In this document: positions 9,131 through 18,302 of the stretch, piece by piece
Position numbering within the stretch: the first letter of the stretch is position 1
Layout: every line of letters starts with the position of its first letter
DNA from: M55B127 sp034521955
GTDB lineage: Bacteria; Bacillota; Halanaerobiia; Halanaerobiales; M55B127
Length of the DNA: 64,000 nucleotides
Assembly (NCBI GenBank): GCA_034521955.1
Contig: JAXHLT010000003.1
Coordinates: forward strand, 434,001 to 498,000
Direction of reading: 5' to 3'
Translations under genes and position numbers: made by a program
The notes under the pieces: generated by a model
Told to the model about the DNA's origin: nothing
Databases searched by the model: none
What the model saw: the letters and a program-made list of their open reading frames with translations, nothing else

Positions 9131-10114
9131 TTGAAACTTACTAAAATTACAATTTTATCATTTGTAATAGTTTTATTAGCAGGTTCTTTTGTTATGGCAC
9201 AAACTAATGAGGAGGTAGCTGTAGTAAACGGTGATTCTGTAACAGCAAATGAATTAGAACAATTTGCTCAAACCCAACAGTTAGTTATGCAGATATCACA
9301 GGTAGACCGAACTTTTGCTCAACTACTGTTTTCATCTGATCCTGGACAGAATTTATTAAAAGAATTTAGCAAGGTGAAGCTAGATGAACTTATTAATCAA
9401 AAATTATTATCTCAAGCTGCACAACAATCAAATGTTGAAGTAACCCAGGAGGAAAAAGACCAATATTTCAACCAACAGGTTGAACAGATAAAACAACAAA
9501 ATGATTTATCACAAGAAGAATTTGAACAGGTATTACAACAACAGGGTATATCATCTGTTGAAGAATATAAAAAAAGATTTTTAGAAAACTCAAATATTTT
9601 AGTAAATAAATTTTTGCAAAATGAAGTATATAGTGATATAAATATAAGCGAGGAAGAAGCAAAAAAATATTATGAAAATAATAAAGAAGAGTTCGAGCAA
9701 AGCAAACGCGTAGATATTAGTCATATACTAGTTGAAGATGCCCAAAAAGCTCAAGAACTTAAAACAAGAATAGAAAATGGTGAAGAATTTGCGACAGTTG
9801 CTGAAAATAATTCAATTGATCAACAGTCAGCAAGTCAAGGTGGCAGACTTGGGTTTATCCAAAGAGGTCAGGTAATACCTGAATTTGAAGAAGCTGCATT
9901 TAATTTAGAAGTGGGAGAAGTAAGTGATGTAATTCAAACTCAGAATGGTTATCATATCCTAACTGTAAATGATATTGAAAAAGCAAGTCAAAAATCTTTT
10001 GAAGAGGTAAAAGATCAAATTGAAGAGACATTATCTAATCAAAAATCTAATCAAAAATATCAAGAATATGTACAAAACTTAAGAGATGAAGCTAATATAG
10101 AAATTAATATCTAA
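9131..10114 (+). CDS. exported peptidyl-prolyl isomerase (SurA/PrsA-like, parvulin domain)
   Basis: This 327-residue secreted foldase begins with a signal peptide: Lys residues, a hydrophobic stretch at about 6-20, then VMA before residue 24. There is no lipobox cysteine, so it is probably released or loosely attached rather than a PrsA lipoprotein. A helical SurA-N-like region (about 28-185) precedes one parvulin domain (about 190-285) with ISHILVEDA, GGRLGFIQRGQV and GYHILTVND. The start is TTG 9131, seven bases after a GGAGA site. A response regulator follows 29 bases later, which hints at a cell-envelope stress context. Confidence 0.88.
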   Translation: MKLTKITILSFVIVLLAGSFVMAQTNEEVAVVNGDSVTANELEQFAQTQQLVMQISQVDRTFAQLLFSSDPGQNLLKEFSKVKLDELINQKLLSQAAQQSNVEVTQEEKDQYFNQQVEQIKQQNDLSQEEFEQVLQQQGISSVEEYKKRFLENSNILVNKFLQNEVYSDINISEEEAKKYYENNKEEFEQSKRVDISHILVEDAQKAQELKTRIENGEEFATVAENNSIDQQSASQGGRLGFIQRGQVIPEFEEAAFNLEVGEVSDVIQTQNGYHILTVNDIEKASQKSFEEVKDQIEETLSNQKSNQKYQEYVQNLRDEANIEINI

Positions 10115-10143
10115 AAATTAGATAAAAAAGAGAGGTTATTAAA

Positions 10144-10830
10144 GTGGCTAAACAGAAGGTTTTAATTATTGATGATGATCAGCATATTTGCAAAATATTA
10201 ATGGAATACTTTCAGTTTGAGGGTTATGATGTAATTACTGCCAACGATGGTAAGTCTGGATTAGAAAAAGTTGAAAATGAAAAACCAGATTTAATAGTTT
10301 TAGATATTATGTTACCTAAAATGGATGGTTGGGAAGTATGCAAAGAGTTAAGACCACAAAATAATATTCCAATTATAATGTTAAGTGCAAAATCAGAAGA
10401 AGATAATAGAATAAATGGTCTACAACTTGGTGCTGATGATTATGTAACAAAACCTTTTAGCCCCAAAGAAGTTGTTTTAAGAGCAAAATCAATTTTAAGA
10501 AGAGTTGACAAACAAAAAGAAACTAAAAATAAGAAGCTAGTCAATTTTCCCCATTTAAAAATAGATAAGAATTCAAGAGGAGTTGAGGTCGATCAGATTA
10601 AGATAGACCTTACTCCCAAAGAATTCGACTTACTTTGGATTTTGGTAAATAACCCTAATAAAGTGTTTACAAGACAGGAACTTTTAAATAAGGTATGGGG
10701 GTATGATTATTTTGGAGATATAAGAACAATTGATACACATATAAAATCCCTTAGAAAAAAACTGGGAGAACCAATTGAAAGATATATTAAAACAGTTTGG
10801 GGAGTAGGTTATAAGTTTGAAAATGAATAA
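10144..10830 (+). CDS. OmpR/PhoB-family response regulator
   Basis: This 228-residue two-domain regulator has a receiver domain with the acidic pocket at Asp10-Asp12, the phospho-acceptor Asp54 in VLDIMLPKMDG, Ser81 and Lys103 in VTKPF. A winged-helix effector domain follows from about 130 to 226, with LTPKEFDLL and RTIDTHIKSLRKKLGE. It starts at GTG 10144, eight bases after AGAGG. The end overlaps the sensor kinase gene, so the two form one translational unit and a cognate pair. It resembles PhoP/WalR/ResD-type regulators; the target genes cannot be inferred. Confidence 0.92.
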   Translation: MAKQKVLIIDDDQHICKILMEYFQFEGYDVITANDGKSGLEKVENEKPDLIVLDIMLPKMDGWEVCKELRPQNNIPIIMLSAKSEEDNRINGLQLGADDYVTKPFSPKEVVLRAKSILRRVDKQKETKNKKLVNFPHLKIDKNSRGVEVDQIKIDLTPKEFDLLWILVNNPNKVFTRQELLNKVWGYDYFGDIRTIDTHIKSLRKKLGEPIERYIKTVWGVGYKFENE

Positions 10831-12589
10831 ACTACTGCCAAATACGTTATTCAGTAAAATATTCATTCGGTTTATCTTGATTTCCTTAATTGTAATTTTA
10901 ATCTTTGGATCTGTTTTAATATATTATTTTAGGGGATTTTTCTTTGACAAAAGAGAAGAAGAAATTATTAAAAATACAAGTTCGATTCTAAATATCATTG
11001 CAGAGTCTTCTTTAGAAGAAGATTTTAACATTATTAAAAACTGGATTAGGATTGTAGCAAATATAAATGAAGGACAGGCCTGGTTAATAGATGAAAATGG
11101 TTATCTTGTAATGAGTTATCCCTTTACGATGAACTTAAACAATCAAGTATTATTTCAAAACTATGAAAAGATATTTGAGGGTAAAATAATTAGACAGAGA
11201 GTAGAATCTCAACATTTTGATAATCCTATGTTATTAGTTGGAATGCCATTACAAAATCAAAACGAACCTAATTATGGTCTATTAATATTTACCTCAGTTG
11301 CAGGAATTAATTCAACAATTGATCAAATTATAAAAATTATGATCTATATATCTTTATTTGCTGTTATATTAACTTTTATAGTATCTTACTTTTGGTCTAA
11401 ATCATTAACAACACCACTTAAAAAGATAAGCAATACAGCAATAAAGTTAAGTGAAGGTAATTTAGGAGAAACCGTTGATGTTAAAAGTGAAAATGAAATA
11501 AAGGTTGTTGCTGACAGTCTAAACTATTTATCTAATACGTTAAAAGATACAGTAAATAATTTAACAGAAGAAAAAAACAAACTGAAACATGTTTTAAAAG
11601 GTATGGATGAAGGTGTAATTGTAATTGGGAACAATAAAAAAGTTATACTTAATAATGATTCGGCTAAAAAATTACTAAACCTAGAAAGTTCAATAGAAGA
11701 AAGTAATCTAAAAAATATTATTGATAATCAAGAAATATTAGATGTTTTTAATGAAAGCATCAAAAACCAAAAAACTATTCAAAAAGAACTTTCAATAATA
11801 GATGATAAACGTATAATATTATATAGTTCACCAATCTACAATAATGATGATAAGTTCTTTGGTATTGTTTGTTTAATCAGAGATATTAGTGAAAGGTATC
11901 GTTTTGAACAACTACAAAAACAGTTTATCACAAATGTATCTCATGAATTAAAGACTCCATTGTCATCAATAAAAGGTGCAGGAGAAGTTTTAGATGATGG
12001 TATTATACAAGATGAAGAAAAAAGAAAAGAATACTATAAAATGATTGTAAAAGAATCAAATAGGTTAGAGGATATGGTTGAAAACATTTTATCAATATCC
12101 CGACTTGAAGAAAAGAAACAAAATAGAAAATTAAATTCTTTTAATATAAAAGACATAGTAGAAGAAACTGTTAAGATCTTTGAGGAAAAAAAGGACAAAA
12201 ATCAAAGGATAAAATTAAATATAAAAAATAAAAATTTAAAAACAAATGTTAATAAAAATGAGATCAAACAGGCCTTAATCAACTTAATTGACAATGCCTT
12301 GAAATTTAGTGAAAAGGATACAACAGTTGAAGTTGGATTAAAAGATGAAAATAATGAAATTAAAGTATGGGTAAAAGATAATGGAATTGGAATTGATGAA
12401 AAAGAAATTAAAAATATCTGGGAGCGATTTTATCAGGTTGATAAAACACGAAGTCCAGATCAAGATGGAACGGGATTAGGTTTATCAATAGTAAAACAAC
12501 TAATTGAAAGAAACCAAGGAAGAGTATATGTTAAAAGCAAAGTTAATCATGGTTCTGAGTTTGGATTTTATCTTCCTTTAAATGTATAG
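10823..12589 (+). CDS. membrane sensor histidine kinase (HAMP-PAS-HisKA-HATPase)
   Basis: This kinase of about 588 residues has a first membrane helix (about 12-35), an extracellular sensor region (about 36-170), a second helix (about 172-195), a HAMP linker, a PAS domain (about 255-355) and a HisKA domain with the phospho-acceptor His in NVSHELKTP (codon 11942-11944). The ATPase domain carries LINLIDNALKFSE, DNGIGID and GTGLGLSIV. The order matches WalK/PhoR-type kinases. ATG 10823 or TTG 10817 may start it; both overlap the response regulator. The signal sensed is unknown. Confidence 0.9.
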   Translation: MNKLLPNTLFSKIFIRFILISLIVILIFGSVLIYYFRGFFFDKREEEIIKNTSSILNIIAESSLEEDFNIIKNWIRIVANINEGQAWLIDENGYLVMSYPFTMNLNNQVLFQNYEKIFEGKIIRQRVESQHFDNPMLLVGMPLQNQNEPNYGLLIFTSVAGINSTIDQIIKIMIYISLFAVILTFIVSYFWSKSLTTPLKKISNTAIKLSEGNLGETVDVKSENEIKVVADSLNYLSNTLKDTVNNLTEEKNKLKHVLKGMDEGVIVIGNNKKVILNNDSAKKLLNLESSIEESNLKNIIDNQEILDVFNESIKNQKTIQKELSIIDDKRIILYSSPIYNNDDKFFGIVCLIRDISERYRFEQLQKQFITNVSHELKTPLSSIKGAGEVLDDGIIQDEEKRKEYYKMIVKESNRLEDMVENILSISRLEEKKQNRKLNSFNIKDIVEETVKIFEEKKDKNQRIKLNIKNKNLKTNVNKNEIKQALINLIDNALKFSEKDTTVEVGLKDENNEIKVWVKDNGIGIDEKEIKNIWERFYQVDKTRSPDQDGTGLGLSIVKQLIERNQGRVYVKSKVNHGSEFGFYLPLNV

Positions 12590-12599
12590 TATAATTGAA

Positions 12600-12645
12600 A
12601 ATACAGCAGTAACCTTTTATAAAACCTAAGGTACTGCTGTATTAT
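12600..12645. terminator. bidirectional terminator after the sensor kinase
   Basis: A long stem is formed by 12600-12616 and 12628-12643, with one bulged A and an 11-base loop. It is followed by T-rich sequence on the + strand and preceded by A-rich sequence. It sits between the rightward kinase gene and the leftward YihY-family gene and can serve both. Confidence 0.88.
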
Positions 12646-12670
12646 TATTTTATATAACATTTTTACTATA

Positions 12671-13507
12671 CTATGCTTTAAATACAGAATTTAATTCTCC
12701 ACCTAAGATTAATATAATACTTGAAAAATATAGCCAGAGCATTAAGATAATGATAGTAGATAAAGAACCATATAGAAATGAAAAGTTTGCAATGTAGTTA
12801 ACAAATATTGTAAAAAAGTAGGATAAAGCTGTCCAACCAATAACTGTAAAAACCGTACCAGGTAATACATTAACTAAAGGTTGTCTTTTATTAGGTAAGA
12901 ACATATATAGTGTTATTATAATCAAAAAGATGGCTATAGGTAATACGAATGTTTTTAATAAACTTACGATTTCTACTATCCGAGGACTGATATATAAATA
13001 TTGTCTAACATAAGTAAAGAACTCCCGCCCAATATTAGGAAGAGTTAATAAAAATGTAATTCCAAAAATAATTAATACTGTATACAAAATATCAATAAAC
13101 TTAACGACAAAGTAATTCCTTGTTTCTTTTACCTCATAAGCCATATTTAAAGAAAGCATAAGAGCCCTAATCCCGCGTGATGAAGCCCAGAGTGCACCGA
13201 TTACAGAGATTGATAAAAGTTTTAAGTCTCTTAATACTATATTTTGTGATATAAATTCTAATACTAAATTATGTACTTCTGCCGGGAAGAAAAGTTCGAT
13301 AGCATTGATTACAACATAAGTATCAAGTGAAAATTCAGCCAAAACAGCAAATAGGATAATTAAAAAAGGAAACATAGAAAGTGTTAAAAAGAAAGCCATC
13401 AAAGCTGCATAGGCTGATATATCATGTTTAATATATCTTTTAACAAGTCTTTTAAAGATCTGAACAATATTTTTTTTAAGCTCAAGACGGCTTTCTATTA
13501 TAATCAC
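12671..13507 (-). CDS. YihY/virulence factor BrkB family membrane protein
   Basis: This 278-residue integral membrane protein has about six hydrophobic helices. It carries the BrkB/YihY pattern: SAYAALMAFFLTLSMFPFL near 36-54, SVIGALWASSRGIRALMLSLN near 101-121 and WTALSYFFTIFVNY near 222-235. The family was once misnamed RNase BN and its function remains unclear. The only plausible start is GTG at 13505-13507, but the AGGTGA ribosome-like site overlaps it, so the first few residues are uncertain. It lies 14 bases downstream of the class V aminotransferase gene and is probably co-transcribed with it. Confidence 0.82.
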   Translation of the reverse strand: MIIIESRLELKKNIVQIFKRLVKRYIKHDISAYAALMAFFLTLSMFPFLIILFAVLAEFSLDTYVVINAIELFFPAEVHNLVLEFISQNIVLRDLKLLSISVIGALWASSRGIRALMLSLNMAYEVKETRNYFVVKFIDILYTVLIIFGITFLLTLPNIGREFFTYVRQYLYISPRIVEIVSLLKTFVLPIAIFLIIITLYMFLPNKRQPLVNVLPGTVFTVIGWTALSYFFTIFVNYIANFSFLYGSLSTIIILMLWLYFSSIILILGGELNSVFKA

Positions 13508-13521
13508 CTGCTTTTTTTAGA

Positions 13522-14667
13522 TTAAAGTTTAGCTAAAACTTCTAAAGTATAATCAATATCATCTTTTGTTGTATTTATACCTAATGAAAACCTCAAAGTG
13601 CCTTCAGGATAAGTACCTATTGTTTTATGGGCAAGAGGTGCACAGTGAAGACCAGACCTAACCATAATCCCATACTTTTCAGCCAGCTCAAATCCTAAGT
13701 CCCCTAAATCATAACCTTTAACAGATAAAGAAACAGTAGGGACTTTGTTATCTATATCCTGACTACCATAAACTTCTATATTATCCAACTCATTTAAACC
13801 ACTTAAAAAAGATTTAAAAAGTTCGATTTCATGTTGATAAAGATTGTTAATCCCTTTATTATTTATATACTCAATTCCAGCTTTTAATCCGATAATACCA
13901 GGAGTATTTAAAGTCCCACTTTCAAACTTATCAGGTAAGAAATCAGGCTGTTTTACACTTTCAGATAAACTGCCTGTACCACCTGTAATTAATGAATCCA
14001 TTTTATTAACTAATCTATTACTTAAAATCATTCCACCTATACCCTGAGGACCTAAAAGTCCTTTATGACCAGTAAAACCTAAAAAGTCTAGATTTAATTT
14101 TTTAAAATCTAGATCTAACAATCCAGCAGTTTGTGCTGTATCAAGAGCATAGAAGAGTCCGTGTTTTTTAGCGATCTTTCCGACTTCTAAAGCAGGTAAA
14201 ATAGTACCTGTTACATTAGAAGCATGGTTAAGGATAATCAACTTAGTATTATTTTTAATTTCCTTTTCTATATCTTGAGGATCTAAAAGACCATCTTGGC
14301 TGCATTTAACATAACTTGTTTCAATTAAATCCTTATCTTCCAACTGGTTTAACGGCCTTAAAACAGCATTATGTTCTAATGTAGTGGTAATTACATGGTC
14401 ACCTTTTTTTAATAAACCTTTTATTAAAAAATTTAATGATTCAGTAATGTTTTTAGTAAAAATTACATTTTCTACATCTGAACCATTAAAAAAATCATTA
14501 ATTGTAAATCTTGCATTCATTACTTGTCTACCAGACTCCATTGCACAGTCATATCCACCACGACCAGGACTACAGTTAAGGTTTCTTAAAAAATTAGTCA
14601 TTTCATCGATAACTGAATCTGGTTTAAAGCGAGTTGTAGCAGCATTATCAAGATAAATTTCTCTCAT
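13522..14667 (-). CDS. class V aminotransferase, cysteine desulfurase family (EF2568-like)
   Basis: This 381-residue PLP enzyme begins with YLDNAATTRFKP, has the TTTLEHNAVLRPL block, the PLP lysine in GFTGHKGLLGPQG and a cysteine in VRSGLHCAPLAH. These features place it with cysteine-desulfurase-like enzymes, nearest the EF2568-type subfamily, which is often seen beside selenium- or sulfur-carrier genes. It may mobilise sulfur or selenium from cysteine or selenocysteine. No IscU/SufU scaffold is adjacent. A DUF3343 gene, a frequent partner of this subfamily, lies about 29 kb away at 43.2 kb. Confidence 0.82.
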   Translation of the reverse strand: MREIYLDNAATTRFKPDSVIDEMTNFLRNLNCSPGRGGYDCAMESGRQVMNARFTINDFFNGSDVENVIFTKNITESLNFLIKGLLKKGDHVITTTLEHNAVLRPLNQLEDKDLIETSYVKCSQDGLLDPQDIEKEIKNNTKLIILNHASNVTGTILPALEVGKIAKKHGLFYALDTAQTAGLLDLDFKKLNLDFLGFTGHKGLLGPQGIGGMILSNRLVNKMDSLITGGTGSLSESVKQPDFLPDKFESGTLNTPGIIGLKAGIEYINNKGINNLYQHEIELFKSFLSGLNELDNIEVYGSQDIDNKVPTVSLSVKGYDLGDLGFELAEKYGIMVRSGLHCAPLAHKTIGTYPEGTLRFSLGINTTKDDIDYTLEVLAKL

Positions 14668-14699
14668 AATATAAATCCTCCCTTAAATTTAATAAACAT

Positions 14700-15395
14700 T
14701 TATTTTATATATTTTCCAATATCATCTTTAAGTCCACTAACGTTTCTAATAATTTGTTTAATATGATTAATTGTTTTTTCTGTAGCTTCTTTCACACTGT
14801 ATTTAACTCTTTTGTTTACCATTAAAGAAAGCATGCCGTGATAATAGAGCATACTAGCTTCATCGATCATTTTAGCATCTTCTTTTGATATACAGCCTAG
14901 TTCGATACATTCCAAAAGCGGTTTAGTTATATTATCAACAGAATATGAATCAGTTAAAACAGGTAAATAGTCAGCAGGAGAGTAGTCAAAGTTTTCAGGA
15001 AAGACTTTAAAGTACTTATCAATTAATGATTTAAAGTCCTCATCAATATTTTCTCCAAATATTGAGTAATAGATCTTTGGATTTTGATAAGAATACCGAC
15101 AAAATATCTTCCATAACTTAATATACTGTTTTATAGGTTCTTCATCATTACTTTTAATAATGTCTTGAATATCTTTAAAATAATCTTTTAAAAAACTTAA
15201 TGAAGCAAAAAGGATCAACTGTCTACTGTTATCAAAATAATTGTATATAGTAGCAGCATTGTAACCTGATTTTTTTGCAACACTTCTAACTGTAACACTT
15301 TCTAGACCTTCATCTTGAATAATATCTATAGTTGAATTAATAAAAACCCTAATAATTCTTTTTACCTTTATGTCCTTTTCACTGAAATCTCTCAT
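14700..15395 (-). CDS. TetR family transcriptional regulator (paralog 1)
   Basis: This 231-residue regulator has an N-terminal TetR helix-turn-helix at about residues 10-60, with SVTVRSVAKKSGYNAATIYNYF, and an all-helical ligand-binding remainder. It is plainly paralogous to the TetR gene at 15707. The two share the same length class, the GYNxATIYNYFDN recognition helix and matching blocks such as YYSIFGENI versus FYAIFTENI. The pair is transcribed divergently from a 311-base gap. Because the second copy precedes the BCCT transporter and methyltransferase genes, this one may sense the same ligand or control the aminotransferase operon. The ligand is unknown. Confidence 0.87.
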   Translation of the reverse strand: MRDFSEKDIKVKRIIRVFINSTIDIIQDEGLESVTVRSVAKKSGYNAATIYNYFDNSRQLILFASLSFLKDYFKDIQDIIKSNDEEPIKQYIKLWKIFCRYSYQNPKIYYSIFGENIDEDFKSLIDKYFKVFPENFDYSPADYLPVLTDSYSVDNITKPLLECIELGCISKEDAKMIDEASMLYYHGMLSLMVNKRVKYSVKEATEKTINHIKQIIRNVSGLKDDIGKYIK

Positions 15396-15706
15396 GATTA
15401 TACGACCACCCTTTAGTATTTTTAGATTATTTACTGTATTAAATATATTAGTTTAAAATAATTTTTATACTTAACAATTCAATGATATAACAAAATGAGC
15501 AGGTTTTCAAGATATCAATAGACTATGTGATAATAATAACTTGGGTTATAAAGAAGGAATTTATTAAACAATAAAGAAATAGAAAAACGTGGTTAAATAA
15601 TAAACATGTTTACCCAATTAATAATAATTACTGTTTTATGCATATTTCACTCTCTTTGTATAAATATTTAAACCTACTTTAAATACATTTAGAAAAGAGT
15701 GATAAA
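15396..15706. promoter_or_regulatory. divergent promoter region between two TetR paralogs, with a palindromic operator candidate
   Basis: No gene fits in these 311 AT-rich bases. A perfect 12-bp palindrome, TAAACATGTTTA, lies at 15601-15612 and is the best candidate TetR-type operator. A weaker inverted pair, CACTCT at 15648-15653 and AGAGTG at 15696-15701, overlaps the ribosome site of the rightward TetR gene. I could not assign clear -35/-10 boxes in either direction. Confidence 0.4.
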
Positions 15707-16387
15707 ATGATACAGTTTAAAGAAGACGATATAAAGAAGAAAAGAATCTTAAAAGCATTTATCAATTCAGTTCGTGAAGTAATAAATGAAGAGGGAATTG
15801 AAAATGTTACGATCAGAAAAATTGCAAAAATAGCAGGATATAACAGTGCTACAATCTATAATTACTTCGATAATTTAAACCAACTCATCTTTTTTGGTGC
15901 AATAAGTTATTTAGATGACTATGTTAATGCAATTCCATTTTATCTAAATAAAAGTGATGATGAACTTGAACAGTTTCTTTTAATTTGGAAATGCTTTGCC
16001 AAAAACTCTTTTAACAATCCTCAAATATTTTATGCCATATTTACTGAAAACATAGGAGATAGTTCTGAAAATCTATTTAAAAAGTACTATCAACTCTTTC
16101 CAGAGGAACTGGACAATATACCCAAAAAATATATTCCCATGTTATTGGAAGCTGAGCTTCAAAAACGTTGTTCGTTACATATTAAACCCTGTATTGAAAA
16201 AGGACATTTTACTACAGAGCTTGCTGCTGAGGTTGATGAAAGAATTAGATTGCTCTACCATGGAATGCTTTCCTTAATGATAAACAATAGGCTTGATTAT
16301 TCAAAAGAAGAGGCCATAAATGTATTTATGAAATACATTACTTCAATTACATATGATAAGTCTTTATTGATAAATAAAAAAATTTGA
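15707..16387 (+). CDS. TetR family transcriptional regulator (paralog 2, upstream of the betaine island)
   Basis: This 226-residue TetR-family protein has its helix-turn-helix at about 10-60, with NVTIRKIAKIAGYNSATIYNYF. It is a clear paralog of the divergent gene at 14700. It lies directly upstream of the BCCT transporter gene in the same direction, with a 209-base gap. This suggests it regulates uptake or demethylation of a quaternary amine in response to that compound, but the link is positional only. The C-terminal half (about 60-226) is helical and would form the ligand pocket and dimer interface. Confidence 0.87.
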   Translation: MIQFKEDDIKKKRILKAFINSVREVINEEGIENVTIRKIAKIAGYNSATIYNYFDNLNQLIFFGAISYLDDYVNAIPFYLNKSDDELEQFLLIWKCFAKNSFNNPQIFYAIFTENIGDSSENLFKKYYQLFPEELDNIPKKYIPMLLEAELQKRCSLHIKPCIEKGHFTTELAAEVDERIRLLYHGMLSLMINNRLDYSKEEAINVFMKYITSITYDKSLLINKKI

Positions 16388-16596
16388 GTTAAATAATCAA
16401 AATTTTTTGAAAATTATATTTATTCAAACATCAGTTAGAAAAATTATAGGAGGTGGTTGTAAAAATAGACTAAATAATTATAATTCGTTGTCTAGTTGTC
16501 GTTGAGGGGTGGACAGTTTTATTTTATTTTTATTTATTGTCACTAATAAGTAGAAGTATTATTGAGTAGTGGGTAAAACTATAAGGAGTGATATTA
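16388..16596 (+). promoter_or_regulatory. leader region of the BCCT transporter gene
   Basis: This AT-rich gap holds a strong but apparently unused ribosome-site motif, AGGAGGTGG at about 16449-16457. It is followed only by a seven-codon frame that stops at once, and then by a GT-rich stretch and a T-rich stretch (about 16518-16540). No known riboswitch was recognised. The functional ribosome site is AAGGAG at 16584-16588, eight bases before the GTG start. Confidence 0.3.
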
Positions 16597-18153
16597 GTGC
16601 AAAAATCCTGGTCAGAGAATAAGACTTTTTGGATTTCCTTTATCTTGACCATTTTGTTTGTACTTTGGGGAGTATTTGGTATTGAAAGCCTAAGAGTAGC
16701 AGCTGATACATCATTTGCATTTATCACACAGCAACTTGGCTGGTCATTTATGTTAGGTGCATCATTATTTGTTCTTGTTGCACTCTATATTATGCTCAGT
16801 GAAGTTGGAGATATTAAATTAGGTAAACCTGATGAAGATCCAAAGTATACACGTTTTGAATGGTTCTCAATGTTATTTAGTGCTGGTATGGGTATTGGCT
16901 TGGTATTTTGGAGTGTTTCAGAACCGATTTGGCATTATATCTGGCCCTCAACTGGAGCGGCAGCTAATGCTACAGCAAAAACTGCAGAAGCAGCAATAAA
17001 TGCAATGAGACTTTCATTTTTCCACTGGGGTATTCACCCCTGGTCAATATACATTATAGTAGGTGGATCATTAGCATATTTCTCCTACCATAAAGGATTA
17101 CCAATGTTGCTTAGCTCTACATTAGCTCCAATAATTGGAGAAGACAACCTCGATAAAGGTTGGGGTAGAGTAGTTAACATAATTGGTGTATTTGCTACAC
17201 TATTTGGTTTAGCAACATCTCTTGGTTTAGGAGCAATGTCAATTGCAGCTGGACTTTCACAACTGAACTGGATTGCATCAACTTCACCTATGGTTCAGGT
17301 GGTAATAATAATTGTTGTTACAACAGCAGCTGTAATATCTACAATGACAGGTATTGATAAAGGAATTAGATGGTTAAGTAAGATAAATGTCTGGATAATG
17401 TCAATCTTAATGATATTTGTTGTACTAGTCGGACCTACTCTATTTATCTTAAGAATATTTACAAACTCAATGGGACAGTACCTACAACACATTGTTGAGA
17501 TGTCGTTTATGTCAGATGCAATAATGGACAATCCTTGGCTACCGGCCTGGACAATATTCTACTGGGCATGGTGGATAGCATGGGCTCCATTTGTTGGTAC
17601 ATTTATTGCCCGTGTTTCTCGCGGTAGAACAATCAGAGAATTTGTTCTCGGTGCAATGTTTGTTCCAGTATTAGTTAGTTTAATCTGGTTTGCTGTATTT
17701 GGTGGAACCGGCCTTAATATTGCGTTAAGTGAAGGTGGTGCTGATTTAATTGCTGCGGTCGAACAAAGTGAAGCAGCAGGTTTCTATGCAGCCTTGGCAA
17801 CGTTGCCGCTTTCTAAATTCCTAATCTTTTTAGGAACTCTATCAGTAACCCTATTTTTCGTTACATCATCTGACTCAGCTACATATGTAAACGGTATGCT
17901 GACTTCACATGGTGATCCTAATCCTCCACGTAACTTAAGAGTATTTTGGGGTATTAGTGAAGGAGCAATAGCTGCAATATTAATCTTTACTGGTGGACTT
18001 TCTGCATTACAGACTGCATCTGTTGTAAGTGGATTTCCATTTATGATCATAATGTTCTTTATGGTCTACAGTCTATTAAAATCACTACATGAAGAAAAGA
18101 AAATGAAAGAACATGGAAAAGGAATTTATGCTGAGGTAGATAGCACAGCATAA
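16597..18153 (+). CDS. BCCT family transporter (glycine betaine/choline/carnitine type)
   Basis: This protein of about 518 residues has around twelve membrane helices. It carries the BCCT signatures: the flexible glycine motif AGMGIGLVFWSVSEPIWHY and the aromatic Trp box WAWWIAWAPFVGTFIARVSRGR. These residues form the cage for a trimethylammonium head group in BetP and its relatives. GTG 16597 is chosen because AAGGAG at 16584-16588 is correctly spaced from it; an upstream GTG overlaps that site. It is followed by its own terminator and then the corrinoid/methyltransferase operon. It is therefore the likely substrate importer for the island, although osmoprotectant uptake is also possible. 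Confidence 0.9.
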   Translation: MQKSWSENKTFWISFILTILFVLWGVFGIESLRVAADTSFAFITQQLGWSFMLGASLFVLVALYIMLSEVGDIKLGKPDEDPKYTRFEWFSMLFSAGMGIGLVFWSVSEPIWHYIWPSTGAAANATAKTAEAAINAMRLSFFHWGIHPWSIYIIVGGSLAYFSYHKGLPMLLSSTLAPIIGEDNLDKGWGRVVNIIGVFATLFGLATSLGLGAMSIAAGLSQLNWIASTSPMVQVVIIIVVTTAAVISTMTGIDKGIRWLSKINVWIMSILMIFVVLVGPTLFILRIFTNSMGQYLQHIVEMSFMSDAIMDNPWLPAWTIFYWAWWIAWAPFVGTFIARVSRGRTIREFVLGAMFVPVLVSLIWFAVFGGTGLNIALSEGGADLIAAVEQSEAAGFYAALATLPLSKFLIFLGTLSVTLFFVTSSDSATYVNGMLTSHGDPNPPRNLRVFWGISEGAIAAILIFTGGLSALQTASVVSGFPFMIIMFFMVYSLLKSLHEEKKMKEHGKGIYAEVDSTA

Positions 18154-18164
18154 AATTAAATCAA

Positions 18165-18214
18165 GGGGAAGTTAGGCTGGATTTTAAAGATCCAGCCTTA
18201 CCCCGAATTTTTTT
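18165..18214 (+). terminator. terminator after the BCCT gene
   Basis: A GC-rich hairpin has outer arms GGGG (18165-18168) and CCCC (18201-18204) and an inner perfect 8-bp stem GGCTGGAT/ATCCAGCC around a 7-base loop. It is followed by a run of seven T at 18208-18214. This ends the transporter transcript, so the methyltransferase operon needs its own promoter. Confidence 0.92.
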
Positions 18215-18302
18215 AAAACATAACTAATCATGATTATTTATTCAAAAATGAGTAAAAAATATTTGAATATTACTTTTAAAATTAAAAAAGGAGGCGATTA
18301 TA

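Noticed and set aside
15648..15701. CACTCT/AGAGTG hairpin before the second TetR gene as a ribosome-site switch
   Set aside because: Only six pairs over a long AT-rich loop; too weak to claim as a separate feature.
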